Source of the DNA: Pseudomonas peradeniyensis
GTDB lineage: Bacteria; Pseudomonadota; Gammaproteobacteria; Pseudomonadales; Pseudomonadaceae
Assembly: GCF_014268935.2 (NCBI RefSeq)
Contig: NZ_JABWRJ020000002.1
Location: forward strand, 984,001-1,048,000
Direction: 5' to 3'
DNA length: 64,000 bases
A model generated the notes under the pieces. The model did not search any database. It worked only from the letters and a program-made list of their open reading frames with translations, and was not told where the DNA came from. Positions 8,708 through 17,378 of the stretch are shown in pieces. Positions within the stretch are counted from its first letter, which is position 1. The number at the start of each line of letters is the position of its first letter. Both the position numbers and the translations under genes were made by a program.

Positions 8708-9145
8708 ATGTACCCACGAATCCTGCTCGTCGTCCTGCTCGGACTGCTGACCTCCGCCTGCGCCCCTTACTACGAGAGCGGCGGCTATTACCGCAGCGAC
8801 TACTACACCAGCGATCGCTACGTTTACCCAGGCTATTACCGCCAGGACCGCTATTACGTGGTACCGCAGACCCGTTACTACTACCAGCCTGCGCCGCGTT
8901 ACTACAGGCCGGCGCCGGTGCCGCAGTACCGACCTTATCCAGCGCCCGGCATGCAACCGCGCTGGCACGGGAATCCGCGTTACGACTACGGCAACCGCCA
9001 GCGCTACGACTACGGTCGGGATCGCGACCGCCACGACTACCGCAATGATGATCGCCGGGGCGATCGCTGGCATTCCAACGGGCAGGGCAACCGTGACCGT
9101 CGACCCGATGGGGGCCGGGGTGGCGAGCGGGGCTGGTCGCGGTGA
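8708..9145 (+). CDS. Tyr/Arg/Pro-rich small lipoprotein
   Basis: The protein has 145 residues. A signal peptide ends in a lipobox (LLTSAC, Cys18). The mature part is low complexity: a Tyr-rich half (GGYYRSDYYTSDRYVYPGYY and more) and then an Arg/Asp/Gly-rich tail. The start is fixed by AGGAGG at 8697-8702. The composition is that of a surface or envelope-anchored disordered protein. No enzymatic motif is visible. It is transcribed divergently from the diguanylate cyclase. Confidence 0.8.
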   Translation: MYPRILLVVLLGLLTSACAPYYESGGYYRSDYYTSDRYVYPGYYRQDRYYVVPQTRYYYQPAPRYYRPAPVPQYRPYPAPGMQPRWHGNPRYDYGNRQRYDYGRDRDRHDYRNDDRRGDRWHSNGQGNRDRRPDGGRGGERGWSR

Positions 9146-9158
9146 CAGGGCACTGACG

Positions 9159-10265
9159 TCATCCCAGTTCCGCCAACGGATGGCGCCCCTCCCAGACCTC
9201 GCTGAAGTGCGCCTCCACCACCGCCGCTGGCACCTGTGCCACATCCGGCCAGTGCCAGTGCGGGGTGTTGTCCTTGTCCAGCAGACGGGCGCGCACCCCT
9301 TCGCTGAACTCCGGGTGACGGCAGCAGTTCAGGCTCAGGGTGTATTCCATCTGGAACACCTGCGCCAGCGACAGGTGTCGCGCCCGACGGATCTGCTCCC
9401 ACACCAGGTGCGCCGTCAGCGGGCAACCCTCGTGCAGGCGCTGGCCGGCCGACGCCAGCAAGGGATCGGCGTGCGTGGCCAGGCCGGCCAGGGCCCGCCA
9501 GGCCGCCACCGGATCGGCCACGTCGAGCACTTCGTCGATCACAGCGCGGCGCGTCAGCCACTGGCCTTGCGGCAGTTCGGCGCAGGCGCGGTGCTGCTCG
9601 GCCTTGAGCAGGCTGTTAAGCTGCAGGGCGGTCTGCTCCTGCCAGTTCAATTGCAGCAGTTCTTCGATCAGCGCCTCCTGCTGGTGCTCGCCCAGGAAGC
9701 GATCGGCCAGGTCCAGGTCCAGCGCATCGCGGGCATTGAGCGGGGCGCCGGTCAGCCCGAGGAACAGGCCGAGCTTGCCCGGCAGGCGGGCGAGGAACCA
9801 GCTGGCGCCGACATCCGGGTACAGGCCGATGCTGATTTCCGGCATGGCCAGGCGGCTGCTGGGGGTGACGATACGCACCGCGGCGCCCTGCAGCAGGCCC
9901 ATGCCGCCGCCCAGTACATGGCCGTGGCCCCAGCACAACAAGGGCTTGGGATAGGTGTGCAGGCGATGGTCGAGGCGGTATTCGCTGGCGAAGAACGTCG
10001 CGGCCAGCGGTGGCACGCTGCCGGGGTGTTCGCGACAGGCCTCGACCAGGGCGCGGACATCACCGCCGGCACAGAAGGCCTTCGGCCCGTTGCCGCGCAG
10101 CAGCACGCAGACAATCCCGGGATCGCTGGCCCAGGCGCGCAGCCGTTCGTCGAGCACTTCGATCATGGGCAGCGTCAGGGCGTTCAGCGCCTTGGGCGCA
10201 TCCAGGGTGGCGATGCCGATACGGGCGCCGTCGGCGCCGGTCAGTACCTCGCATTGTATGGACAT
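9159..10265 (-). CDS. Enoyl-CoA hydratase family protein, 3-hydroxyisobutyryl-CoA hydrolase type
   Basis: The protein has 368 residues, longer than simple enoyl-CoA hydratases (about 260) and typical of 3-hydroxyisobutyryl-CoA hydrolase, which acts in valine breakdown. The crotonase fold shows FCAGGDVRAL (oxyanion loop), GGGMGL and PEISIGLYPDVGASWFLARL. The C-terminal HPEFSEGVRARLLDKD is characteristic of the HIBYL-CoA hydrolase group. The ATG follows GAGG. It stands alone between a lipoprotein and ung, so the pathway assignment rests on family. Confidence 0.85.
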   Translation of the reverse strand: MSIQCEVLTGADGARIGIATLDAPKALNALTLPMIEVLDERLRAWASDPGIVCVLLRGNGPKAFCAGGDVRALVEACREHPGSVPPLAATFFASEYRLDHRLHTYPKPLLCWGHGHVLGGGMGLLQGAAVRIVTPSSRLAMPEISIGLYPDVGASWFLARLPGKLGLFLGLTGAPLNARDALDLDLADRFLGEHQQEALIEELLQLNWQEQTALQLNSLLKAEQHRACAELPQGQWLTRRAVIDEVLDVADPVAAWRALAGLATHADPLLASAGQRLHEGCPLTAHLVWEQIRRARHLSLAQVFQMEYTLSLNCCRHPEFSEGVRARLLDKDNTPHWHWPDVAQVPAAVVEAHFSEVWEGRHPLAELG

Positions 10266-10393
10266 GGACTACCTCGCGCAGGTCATCCCCTCAGTATGGC
10301 CTGCCGCGGCGAAGCTGCCGGTCGTCGGTCGGATCGATTGACAAGCTGGCCCGGCTTTCCTAGTGTCGCGGCACTTTGCTTTTGGATGCCCCC

Positions 10394-11086
10394 ATGACCG
10401 ACGACGATCGCATCAAACTCGAACCCAGCTGGAAAGCCGCGCTGCGCGCCGAGTTCGACCAGCCCTACATGCAGCAGCTGCGCGAGTTCCTGCGTGCGGA
10501 GTACGCCGCCGGCAAGGAGATCTACCCACCTGGGCCGCTGATCTTCAACGCCCTGAATTCCACGCCGCTGGAGCAGGTCAAGGTGGTTATCCTTGGCCAG
10601 GACCCGTACCACGGCCCCGGCCAGGCCCATGGCCTGTGCTTCTCGGTGCAGCCGGGCATCCCCACGCCGCCGTCGCTGGTCAACATCTACAAGGAGCTGC
10701 AGCGCGACCTCAACCTGCCGATCCCCGCCCATGGCTACCTGCAGAGCTGGGCCGAGCAGGGCGTGCTGCTGCTCAACACCACCATGACCGTGGAGCGCGC
10801 CAATGCCGCGTCCCACGCGAAGAAAGGCTGGGAGTTCTTCACCGACCGGATCATCCAGGTGGTCAGCGAACAGTGCCCGAACGTGGTGTTCCTGCTGTGG
10901 GGCTCCCATGCGCAGAGCAAGCAGAAGCTGATCGATGCCAGCAAGCACCTGGTGCTCAAATCGGTGCATCCGTCACCGCTGTCGGCCTACCGTGGGTTCT
11001 TTGGTTGCGGGCATTTCAGCCGTACCAACAGCTTCCTGGAGCAACGCGGGATGGCGCCGATCGATTGGGCGTTGCCACCGTTGTGA
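10394..11086 (+). CDS. ung: Uracil-DNA glycosylase
   Basis: This 230-residue family 1 UDG removes uracil from DNA to start base-excision repair. The catalytic water-activating Asp70 is in [13 protein letters not shown], and the Leu-intercalation loop with His192 is [11 protein letters not shown]. The ATG start gives the usual N-terminus [13 protein letters not shown]; an in-frame TTG lies 18 bases upstream. A strong bidirectional terminator follows. Confidence 0.97.
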   Translation: MTDDDRIKLEPSWKAALRAEFDQPYMQQLREFLRAEYAAGKEIYPPGPLIFNALNSTPLEQVKVVILGQDPYHGPGQAHGLCFSVQPGIPTPPSLVNIYKELQRDLNLPIPAHGYLQSWAEQGVLLLNTTMTVERANAASHAKKGWEFFTDRIIQVVSEQCPNVVFLLWGSHAQSKQKLIDASKHLVLKSVHPSPLSAYRGFFGCGHFSRTNSFLEQRGMAPIDWALPPL

Positions 11087-11127
11087 CATGAAATCAAAGG
11101 GCCGCTTCGCGGCCCTTTGATTTCATG
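11087..11127. terminator. Bidirectional terminator between ung and the AbrB-family gene
   Basis: A long perfect stem runs from 11087 to 11104 and from 11110 to 11127 around a TTCG-type loop, with A-rich and T-rich outer segments. It overlaps the stop codon of the convergent AbrB-family gene. Confidence 0.85.
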
Positions 11128-12148
11128 ACCTGGCCCAGCGCCTGAACAGCGGCTCGGCCAGGAACAGCACGAACAACAGCCTCATCACCTGCAACGCCGT
11201 CACCAGCGGCACGGACAGTTGCAAGGTCTCCGCCGTCAGGCTCATCTCGGCGATGCCCCCGGGCATCATCCCCAGCGTCAGCGAGCGCAGGTCCAGGTGC
11301 GTCAGCAGGCTCAACCCCCAGGCCGCGCCTGCGGCGATCAGCATGCACAGCGCCGTGGCCAGCAATGTCCGGCCAAGGAACGACGGCGCCCGGCGGAAGA
11401 ACGCACGGTTGAAATGACAAGCCAGGCCGCTACCGATCAGCCACTGACCGATCTGGCTGGCGCCGTTGGGCAGGCCGATCTGCAGGTTGCCCGCCAGGCT
11501 CACGCTGGCTGCCACCAGCAACGGCCCGAACAACCAGGGATTGGGCTGGCGCAGGCGCTGCCAGAGCAGCGCCACCAGCACCCCCAGCGGTGCGATCAAC
11601 GCCAGCCAGCCCCAGCTCACGCTGCCGGCATGGTTCAGCGGCACGCCATCGCCGAGCAAGAACTTGAACAGCGCCGGCACGCACAGCACCACCGCCAGCA
11701 CCCGCAGGCTCTGCGCCGCGGCCACCTGGCTGAGCACCGCGCCGTTGCGCGCGCCAAGATTGACCATCTCGCCCGAGCCGCCCGGCATGCTGGCGAAGAA
11801 CGCCGTAGCGCGGTCTTCACCGGTGCGCCGCAGCAGCCACACGCTGATCACGCTGGAGAGGGTGGTGAACAATGCACCGAAGAAGATCAGCGCGAAGTGG
11901 CTGGCCACCTGCTCGATCACCGCCGGGGTGAAGTGCAGGCCGATACCGATGCCGATGATCCATTGCCCGCATTTGCGGCCATTGGGGATTTCGCTGAGCT
12001 GCCAGGGGGTCAGGCAGCGCACCAGGATGATCGCCAGCAACGAGCCGACCATCCACGGCAAGGGCCAGCCGACCTTGCTGGCGAGAAATCCGCCGGCAAG
12101 ACCGACCAGCCCGGTGGCCCAGAACAGTGGCAACGACCGGTCAGGCAT
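11123..12148 (-). CDS. AbrB-family membrane protein (AbrB duplication)
   Basis: The 341-residue polytopic membrane protein has about ten hydrophobic segments in two similar halves, each with a P-x-x-x-G-rich stretch (LPWMVGSLLAI and LPNGASQIGQWLIG). This fits the AbrB duplication family, sometimes called 'ammonia monooxygenase' or 'AbrB regulator' in annotation. The actual role is unknown, and transport is plausible. The start at 12148 overlaps the tctA stop by 8 nt (ATGCCTGA), so it belongs to the tct operon. Confidence 0.78.
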   Translation of the reverse strand: MPDRSLPLFWATGLVGLAGGFLASKVGWPLPWMVGSLLAIILVRCLTPWQLSEIPNGRKCGQWIIGIGIGLHFTPAVIEQVASHFALIFFGALFTTLSSVISVWLLRRTGEDRATAFFASMPGGSGEMVNLGARNGAVLSQVAAAQSLRVLAVVLCVPALFKFLLGDGVPLNHAGSVSWGWLALIAPLGVLVALLWQRLRQPNPWLFGPLLVAASVSLAGNLQIGLPNGASQIGQWLIGSGLACHFNRAFFRRAPSFLGRTLLATALCMLIAAGAAWGLSLLTHLDLRSLTLGMMPGGIAEMSLTAETLQLSVPLVTALQVMRLLFVLFLAEPLFRRWARS

Positions 12149-13655
12149 CGGCCATGGCCCGGCGCTGCAGGGCACGTTTGCGCCAGATGCGCAGCAGCGG
12201 CAGGCTCAGCATGCACACCACCAGCACCCATACGCCCATGCTGATCGGGCTCGACCAGAGGATGCCCAGTTCACCGTTGGAGATCGACAGCGCGCGGCGC
12301 AGGTTCTGTTCCATCAGCCCGCCGAGGATGAAGCCCAGCAGGATCGGCGACAGCGGGAAGTCCAGCTTGCGCAGGATGTAACCCATGATGCCGATGCCGA
12401 CCATCAGGAACAGGTCGAAGGTGGTGGCATGCACCGCGTACACACCGATCGCGGTGATGATCGCGATCACCGGCACCAGCGCCCAGTTCGGCACGGCGAG
12501 GATGCGGGTGAACACGCGGATCATCGGCACGTTGAGGATGATCAGCATCAGGTTGGCGATGAACAGCGAGGCGATCAGGCCCCAGACGATGTCCGGCTGT
12601 TGTTCGAACAGCAGCGGGCCGGGGGTGATGTTGTACAGGGTCAGCGCGCCGATCATCACCGCGGTGGTGCCCGAGCCTGGCACGCCGAGGGTCAGCATCG
12701 GCACCAGGGCGCCGCAGCAGGAGGCGCCGATGGCGGTTTCCGGCGCGGCCAGGCCACGGGCGTCGCCCTTGCCGAACTTGCCTTTGTCGCCGGCGATGCG
12801 TTTTTCGGTCATGTAGGCCACGGCACTGGCCAGGGTCGCGCCGGCACCCGGCAATACGCCCATGAAGAAGCCCAACAGGCCGCAACGGATGTTGACGAAG
12901 AACACCGAGGCCGCTTCCTTGAAGTTGAACAGCATGCGCCCGGTGGCCTTGACCGCCACGTGACCGTGGTGGGTCTTTTCCAGCAGCAGGAGGATCTCGC
13001 TGATGGAGAACAGGCCCAGCACCAGCACCACGAACTGGATGCCGTCGGCCAGGTGCACGCTGTCGCCGGTGAAGCGGTACACGCCGCTGTTGGCGTCGAT
13101 GCCCACCGCCGAGAGGAACAGGCCGATCAGCGCGGCGATGAAGGTCTTCAGCGGCTTGTCGCCGGCCATGCCGCCGAGGGCGACGATGGCGAACACCATC
13201 AGCACGAAGTACTCCGCCGGCCCGAAGGCGATCGCCCATTTCGCCAGCAGCGGGGCGAACAGCACCATGCCGCAGGTGGCGATGAAGGCGCCGATGAACG
13301 AACTCCAGGCCGACAGCGACAGCGCCACGCCGGCCAGGCCCTGGCGGGCCATGGGGTAGCCGTCGAGGGTGGTCATCACGGTGGAGGCTTCGCCGGGGAT
13401 GTTCAGCAGGATCGAACTGATACGTCCGCCGTATTCGCAGCCCAGGTACACGGCAGCGAGCAGGATCAGCGCCGACTCAGGCGGCAGGCCAAGGGCGAAG
13501 GCAATGGGGATCAGCAGGGCCACGCCGTTGATCGGGCCCAGGCCCGGCAGCAGGCCGACCACGGTGCCGATCAGGGTGCCGGTCAGGGCGGTGACCAGGT
13601 TGTACGGGCTCAGGGCGACGCCGAAGCCCTGGCCCAGGTAGCTCAAGGTATCCAT
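12141..13655 (-). CDS. tctA: Tripartite tricarboxylate transporter large permease TctA
   Basis: The 504-residue permease has about twelve membrane segments and is the main translocation subunit of the TTT citrate/tricarboxylate importer. The conserved GLLPGLGPINGVALLIPI near the N-terminus and GVLPGAGATLASAVAYMTEK in the second half are TctA signatures. It starts three bases after tctB, with GGAGA before the ATG, and is followed by the AbrB-family gene. Confidence 0.95.
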   Translation of the reverse strand: MDTLSYLGQGFGVALSPYNLVTALTGTLIGTVVGLLPGLGPINGVALLIPIAFALGLPPESALILLAAVYLGCEYGGRISSILLNIPGEASTVMTTLDGYPMARQGLAGVALSLSAWSSFIGAFIATCGMVLFAPLLAKWAIAFGPAEYFVLMVFAIVALGGMAGDKPLKTFIAALIGLFLSAVGIDANSGVYRFTGDSVHLADGIQFVVLVLGLFSISEILLLLEKTHHGHVAVKATGRMLFNFKEAASVFFVNIRCGLLGFFMGVLPGAGATLASAVAYMTEKRIAGDKGKFGKGDARGLAAPETAIGASCCGALVPMLTLGVPGSGTTAVMIGALTLYNITPGPLLFEQQPDIVWGLIASLFIANLMLIILNVPMIRVFTRILAVPNWALVPVIAIITAIGVYAVHATTFDLFLMVGIGIMGYILRKLDFPLSPILLGFILGGLMEQNLRRALSISNGELGILWSSPISMGVWVLVVCMLSLPLLRIWRKRALQRRAMADA

Positions 13656-13658
13656 GTG

Positions 13659-14117
13659 TCAGTTCTCCAGTACGTCGAGCAGGCCGAGGGGCAGGGGCAC
13701 GTCCATCACGCGGTCGAATAGCCAGTAGAGGAACAGGCTCATGCCCACCACCACCAGGGCGCTGTGCAGCCAGCGGCCACCGTACAGGCGGGCCATGGGC
13801 ACGCCGACCAGGATGGCGCTGAGGATGAAGCCCAGGGCTTCGAAGGTGCTGGCGAAGACGAGCAGCAGGCCGACGCAGGCGGCGATCTTGATCAGGCTTT
13901 CGCGGTCCAGTTCCGGCTCGTCGTCCTTGCGCACGATGGGCGTGGGGCGGATCGCCAGGTACAAAAGGCCCAGGCTCATCAGGCCGAGCATCAGCAGCGG
14001 GTAGGCGCGCGGGCCCACCGGTTCATAGGAGAAGGCGGCCTGGTAGGGCCAGGCCATCACGGCCAGCACGGCGCACAGCGCCAGCAGGGCCAGGGCGAAG
14101 AGGCGTTGCAGGATCAT
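13659..14117 (-). CDS. tctB: Tripartite tricarboxylate transporter small permease TctB
   Basis: The 152-residue protein has four predicted membrane helices and is the small subunit that pairs with TctA. The ATG at 14117 (MILQRLFALAL) is preferred to an upstream in-frame ATG at 14144 because GAGGA stands eight bases before it. The next gene, tctA, begins after a three-base gap. Confidence 0.9.
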   Translation of the reverse strand: MILQRLFALALLALCAVLAVMAWPYQAAFSYEPVGPRAYPLLMLGLMSLGLLYLAIRPTPIVRKDDEPELDRESLIKIAACVGLLLVFASTFEALGFILSAILVGVPMARLYGGRWLHSALVVVGMSLFLYWLFDRVMDVPLPLGLLDVLEN

Positions 14118-14155
14118 GGGAGAATCCTCGGTAATGTTCGACACGGCGCGGCCCC

Positions 14156-14186
14156 CTGTAGGAGTGGCACAAGGCCGCTCCTACAG
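14156..14186. repeat. Short palindromic repeat between tctC and tctB
   Basis: CTGTAGGAG and CTCCTACAG arms lie around a short centre. It is a compact version of the longer palindromic pairs at 45539-45661 and 59329-59446. Lying between tctC and tctB it could act as a transcript-stabilising or attenuating hairpin that keeps tctC mRNA abundant. Confidence 0.65.
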
Positions 14187-14205
14187 AGGGAGCTGTGTGA
14201 GTGGC

Positions 14206-15186
14206 TTACTGGATCAGCCCGAACTCACGGGCCAGCGCCTTGTAGTCCGCCACCTGCTTCTTCACATAGCCGTCCAGCTCCTCGCCGGTCATGGCGAACG
14301 GGAACAGCTCGCGCTGGTCACGCAGCTTGGCGAAGTCCTCGGAGGCCAGCAGCTTGTCGAACGAAGCCTTCCACCAGGCATAGTCCTCGTCGCTGACCTT
14401 TGGCCCCAGGTAGAAGCCGCGCACCACCGGCCAGACGATGTCGTAGCCTTGTTCCTTGGCGGTGGGGATGTCCTTCATTTCCGGCTCGTCCAGGCGCTTG
14501 TCGGAGAACACCGCGAGGATGCGCATGTTGCCGCTCTGGATGTGCGGCATGGAGTCGGAAATGTCGGTGGAGCCGACCTGGATGTGCCCGCCCAGCAGCG
14601 CGGTGGCGATCTCGCCGCCGCCCTCGAGTGCCACGTAGCGCAGGTCGCGCGGATTGATCCCGGCGGCCTTGGCGATCAGCGCGGTCTGCATCCAGTCCTG
14701 GCTGCCGACGGTGCCGCCGGAGCCGATCACCACCTTGCTCGGGTCTTTCTTCAACGCCGCGACCAGGTCGTCGAGGGTCTTGTAGGGCGAGTCGCTCTTC
14801 ACCGCGATGGCGCCATAGCTGGTGCCGACCGCCGCCAGCCACTTCACCGCGTTCTCGTCGAAGCGGCCGAACTTGCCCTGGGCCAGGTTCAGCAGCGAGC
14901 CGCTGGACCAGGCCACCAGCGTGCCGGCGTCGGCCGGGCGCTGGGCGACCACGGCGTTGTAGGCCACCGCGCCGACGCCGCCGGGCATGTAGGTCACGCG
15001 CATGGGCTTGCTGAGGATCTTCTCGTTGACCAGGGCGCTCTGCACCAGCTTGCAGGTCAGGTCGAAACCGCCGCCGGGCGAGGCCGGGGCGATGCATTCG
15101 GGGCGTTTCGGTTCGGCGGCCAGGGCGTTGCCGGCCAGCAGCAGGCAACCGGTGGCCAGGACGAGGCGGCGCAGTGAAAAGGTCAT
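14206..15186 (-). CDS. tctC: Tricarboxylate-binding periplasmic protein TctC
   Basis: The 326-residue protein has a clear signal peptide cleaved near AAEPKRPE. The mature part is a Bug/TctC-type solute-binding protein: APASPGGGFDLTCKLVQ near the start, then GSGGTVGSQDWM for ligand contact. It captures tricarboxylates in the periplasm and delivers them to TctAB. GGAG precedes the ATG. It is the first transporter gene after the porin, and the same strand suggests one operon, porin-tctC-tctB-tctA-abrB. Confidence 0.94.
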   Translation of the reverse strand: MTFSLRRLVLATGCLLLAGNALAAEPKRPECIAPASPGGGFDLTCKLVQSALVNEKILSKPMRVTYMPGGVGAVAYNAVVAQRPADAGTLVAWSSGSLLNLAQGKFGRFDENAVKWLAAVGTSYGAIAVKSDSPYKTLDDLVAALKKDPSKVVIGSGGTVGSQDWMQTALIAKAAGINPRDLRYVALEGGGEIATALLGGHIQVGSTDISDSMPHIQSGNMRILAVFSDKRLDEPEMKDIPTAKEQGYDIVWPVVRGFYLGPKVSDEDYAWWKASFDKLLASEDFAKLRDQRELFPFAMTGEELDGYVKKQVADYKALAREFGLIQ

Positions 15187-15217
15187 CGTCTATCTCCGTG
15201 AGCGTTGTTGTTATGGG

Positions 15218-16507
15218 TTACCACAGAGCCACGCTGTAGCTCACCAGCAGCCGCACCTCGTCCGCGTCGCGGGTGAAGTTGGAGCGGAAGGTGGCGTTGC
15301 GCAGGCGCACGGCGACGTTCTTCAACGGGCCGCTTTGTACCACGTACTTCAGTTCGGTGTTGCGTTCCCACTCCTTGCCCTCGCCACCGGCGGCGCGGCT
15401 GACGTTGTCGCCGCTGATATAGCGGGTCATGAAGGTCAGGCCGGGGATGCCGAGGGCGGCGAAGTTGTAGTCGTAGCGTGCCTGCCAGGAGCGTTCGTCG
15501 GCGCCTGCGAAGTCGTTGATCTGGACGAAGTTGACCAGGTACGGGTCGGCACCATCGACGTAGGGGAAGGCGCTGTCGCCGGACAACTGCTGCCAGGCGC
15601 CGCTGACCTTGTGCCCGCCCAGGGTGTAGCTGAGCATGCCGTTGACGGTGGTGTTGTCGATCTTGCCGGCCTTGGCCGCGCCAGCGTCGTCGCTGACTGC
15701 CAGGCGCAGGTCGGCGCCGAAGGTGCCCGGGCCCCAGGGCTGGGTGGCGAGCAGGCCGATGAAGTGCTGGCGGTAGATGTCGTCGAGCTGGGCGAAGTGG
15801 TAGCTGCCGGTGATGCGGTCGGTGAACTGGTAGTCCAGGCCGCCCATGTCGAAGTTGTCGGCGCTGAAGGTGCCGCCGAAGCGACCGTTCTTGTTGTTCA
15901 GGGCCAGGTCTTCCCAGTTGCTGTCGTCGCGGTCCTTGGCCTTTTCCAGGCGCCCGCCGGTGAAGGTCAGGCCCTTGATCTCCTTCGAGGTGACCAGGCC
16001 GCCTTCGAAGGTCTGCGGCAGGATGCGCCCGTCGTTGGGCTGCAGGGTGGGCAGCTCGGGAATCAGCGTGCCGATCTTCAGCTCGGTCTGCGAGACCTTG
16101 ACCTTGCCGGTGAGGCCCAGCTTGGAGTACTCGTCAGCCGCCTTGCCGTTGTCGTGGGTGGGCAGCAGGCCTGTGCCCGTGCGGTCCTTGCTGGAGTCGA
16201 GCTTGACCCCGACCATGCCCAGCGCGTCCAGGCCGAAGCCCACGGTGCCCTCGGTGTAGCCGGACTCGAAATTGAGCATGAACCCCTGGGCCCATTCGTC
16301 GCGCTTGGATTGCTGCGCGCTGGTGCCGTCGCGGAAGTCGCGGTTGAAGTACATGTTGCGGGTTTCGAAGGTGGCCGTGCTGTCTTCGAAGAAGGCGGCT
16401 TGGCTCATGGGCGCGACACCGGCAAGGGCGAAGGCGCTGGCGAGGGCGGAAGGTCGGGCGGCGAACGAACGGGTAGGCGCGAACGCCTGCGGCTGCATGG
16501 ACAGCAT
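15218..16507 (-). CDS. opdH: OprD-family porin, tricarboxylate channel (OpdH-like)
   Basis: The 429-residue outer-membrane porin has a signal peptide ending in SQAAFFED, alternating beta-strand sequence throughout, and a C-terminal aromatic (VSYSVALW). This is the OprD family. The position upstream of tctCBA matches the OpdH tricarboxylate porin of P. aeruginosa. The first ORF codon at 16522 is TTG; the ATG at 16507 has GGAG nine bases before it and is chosen. It is divergent from tctDE, the regulator pair that controls this operon in known systems. Confidence 0.9.
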   Translation of the reverse strand: MLSMQPQAFAPTRSFAARPSALASAFALAGVAPMSQAAFFEDSTATFETRNMYFNRDFRDGTSAQQSKRDEWAQGFMLNFESGYTEGTVGFGLDALGMVGVKLDSSKDRTGTGLLPTHDNGKAADEYSKLGLTGKVKVSQTELKIGTLIPELPTLQPNDGRILPQTFEGGLVTSKEIKGLTFTGGRLEKAKDRDDSNWEDLALNNKNGRFGGTFSADNFDMGGLDYQFTDRITGSYHFAQLDDIYRQHFIGLLATQPWGPGTFGADLRLAVSDDAGAAKAGKIDNTTVNGMLSYTLGGHKVSGAWQQLSGDSAFPYVDGADPYLVNFVQINDFAGADERSWQARYDYNFAALGIPGLTFMTRYISGDNVSRAAGGEGKEWERNTELKYVVQSGPLKNVAVRLRNATFRSNFTRDADEVRLLVSYSVALW

Positions 16508-16599
16508 CGTCGGTGACTCCAATTATTGTTCTTATGTGTTGCACCTTGCTGGTGCTTTTTGCGGCGCGCGGGGCGACCGTGGTGCGATGCTAGGCAACC

Positions 16600-16631
16600 A
16601 ACCTTTCGCTAACCTTTCAGCATGAAAGGTT
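16600..16631. promoter_or_regulatory. Candidate TctD operator: three AACCTTTC half-sites
   Basis: In the divergent opdH-tctD interval AACCTTTC occurs at 16600 and again at 16611 (11 bp apart, one helical turn). A perfect inverted partner TGAAAGGTT follows at 16623-16631. Direct repeats spaced one turn apart are typical of OmpR-family regulators such as TctD. Confidence 0.6.
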
Positions 16632-16706
16632 TCCGGCGAGGGCTTCACAGCACCCGCCACGGCGTTACACTCCGCGCAAAAAGCCCAGCCGAACAGGGAG
16701 AATCCG

Positions 16707-17378
16707 ATGCGTGTGCTGCTGGTCGAAGACCATCTGCAACTGGCCGAAAGCGTTGCCCAGGCCCTCAAGAGCCAGGGCCTGACCGTGGACGTGCTGCATG
16801 ACGGCGTTGCCGCCGACCTGGCCTTGGCCAGCGAGGACTACGCCGTGGCAGTGCTGGATGTCGGCCTGCCGCGCCTGGACGGCTTCGAGGTGCTGGCGCG
16901 CCTGCGCGGGCGCGGCAAGACTCTGCCGGTGCTGATGCTCACCGCCCGCAGCGATGTGAAGGACCGCGTGCATGGCCTGAACCTGGGGGCCGACGACTAC
17001 CTGGCCAAGCCTTTCGAGCTGACCGAACTGGAGGCGCGGGTCAAGGCCCTGCTGCGCCGCAGCGTGCTCGGCGGCGAGCGCCAGCAGCGCTGCGGCCCGC
17101 TGGTCTACGACCTGGATACCCGACGCTTCAGCCTGGGCAGCGAACCGCTGACCCTGACCCAGCGCGAGCAGAGCGTGCTCGAGGCACTGATCGCCCGCCC
17201 TGGCCGGGTGATGAGCAAGGAGCAGTTGGCGGCCCAGGTGTTCGGCCTCGACGAGGAGGCCAGCCCCGACGCCATCGAGATCTACATCCACCGCCTGCGC
17301 AAGAAGCTCGACGGCCACCCGGTGGCCATCGTCACCTTCCGTGGCCTGGGCTACCTGCTCGAGCACCGCGATGCGTGA
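16707..17378 (+). CDS. tctD: Response regulator TctD
   Basis: The 223-residue OmpR-family regulator has a receiver domain with phospho-acceptor Asp51 (VLDVGLPRLDG) and a winged-helix DNA-binding domain from about 130. It regulates tricarboxylate uptake genes in response to substrate sensed by TctE. GGGAG precedes the ATG. It overlaps tctE by eight bases and is divergent from opdH-tctCBA. Confidence 0.93.
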   Translation: MRVLLVEDHLQLAESVAQALKSQGLTVDVLHDGVAADLALASEDYAVAVLDVGLPRLDGFEVLARLRGRGKTLPVLMLTARSDVKDRVHGLNLGADDYLAKPFELTELEARVKALLRRSVLGGERQQRCGPLVYDLDTRRFSLGSEPLTLTQREQSVLEALIARPGRVMSKEQLAAQVFGLDEEASPDAIEIYIHRLRKKLDGHPVAIVTFRGLGYLLEHRDA

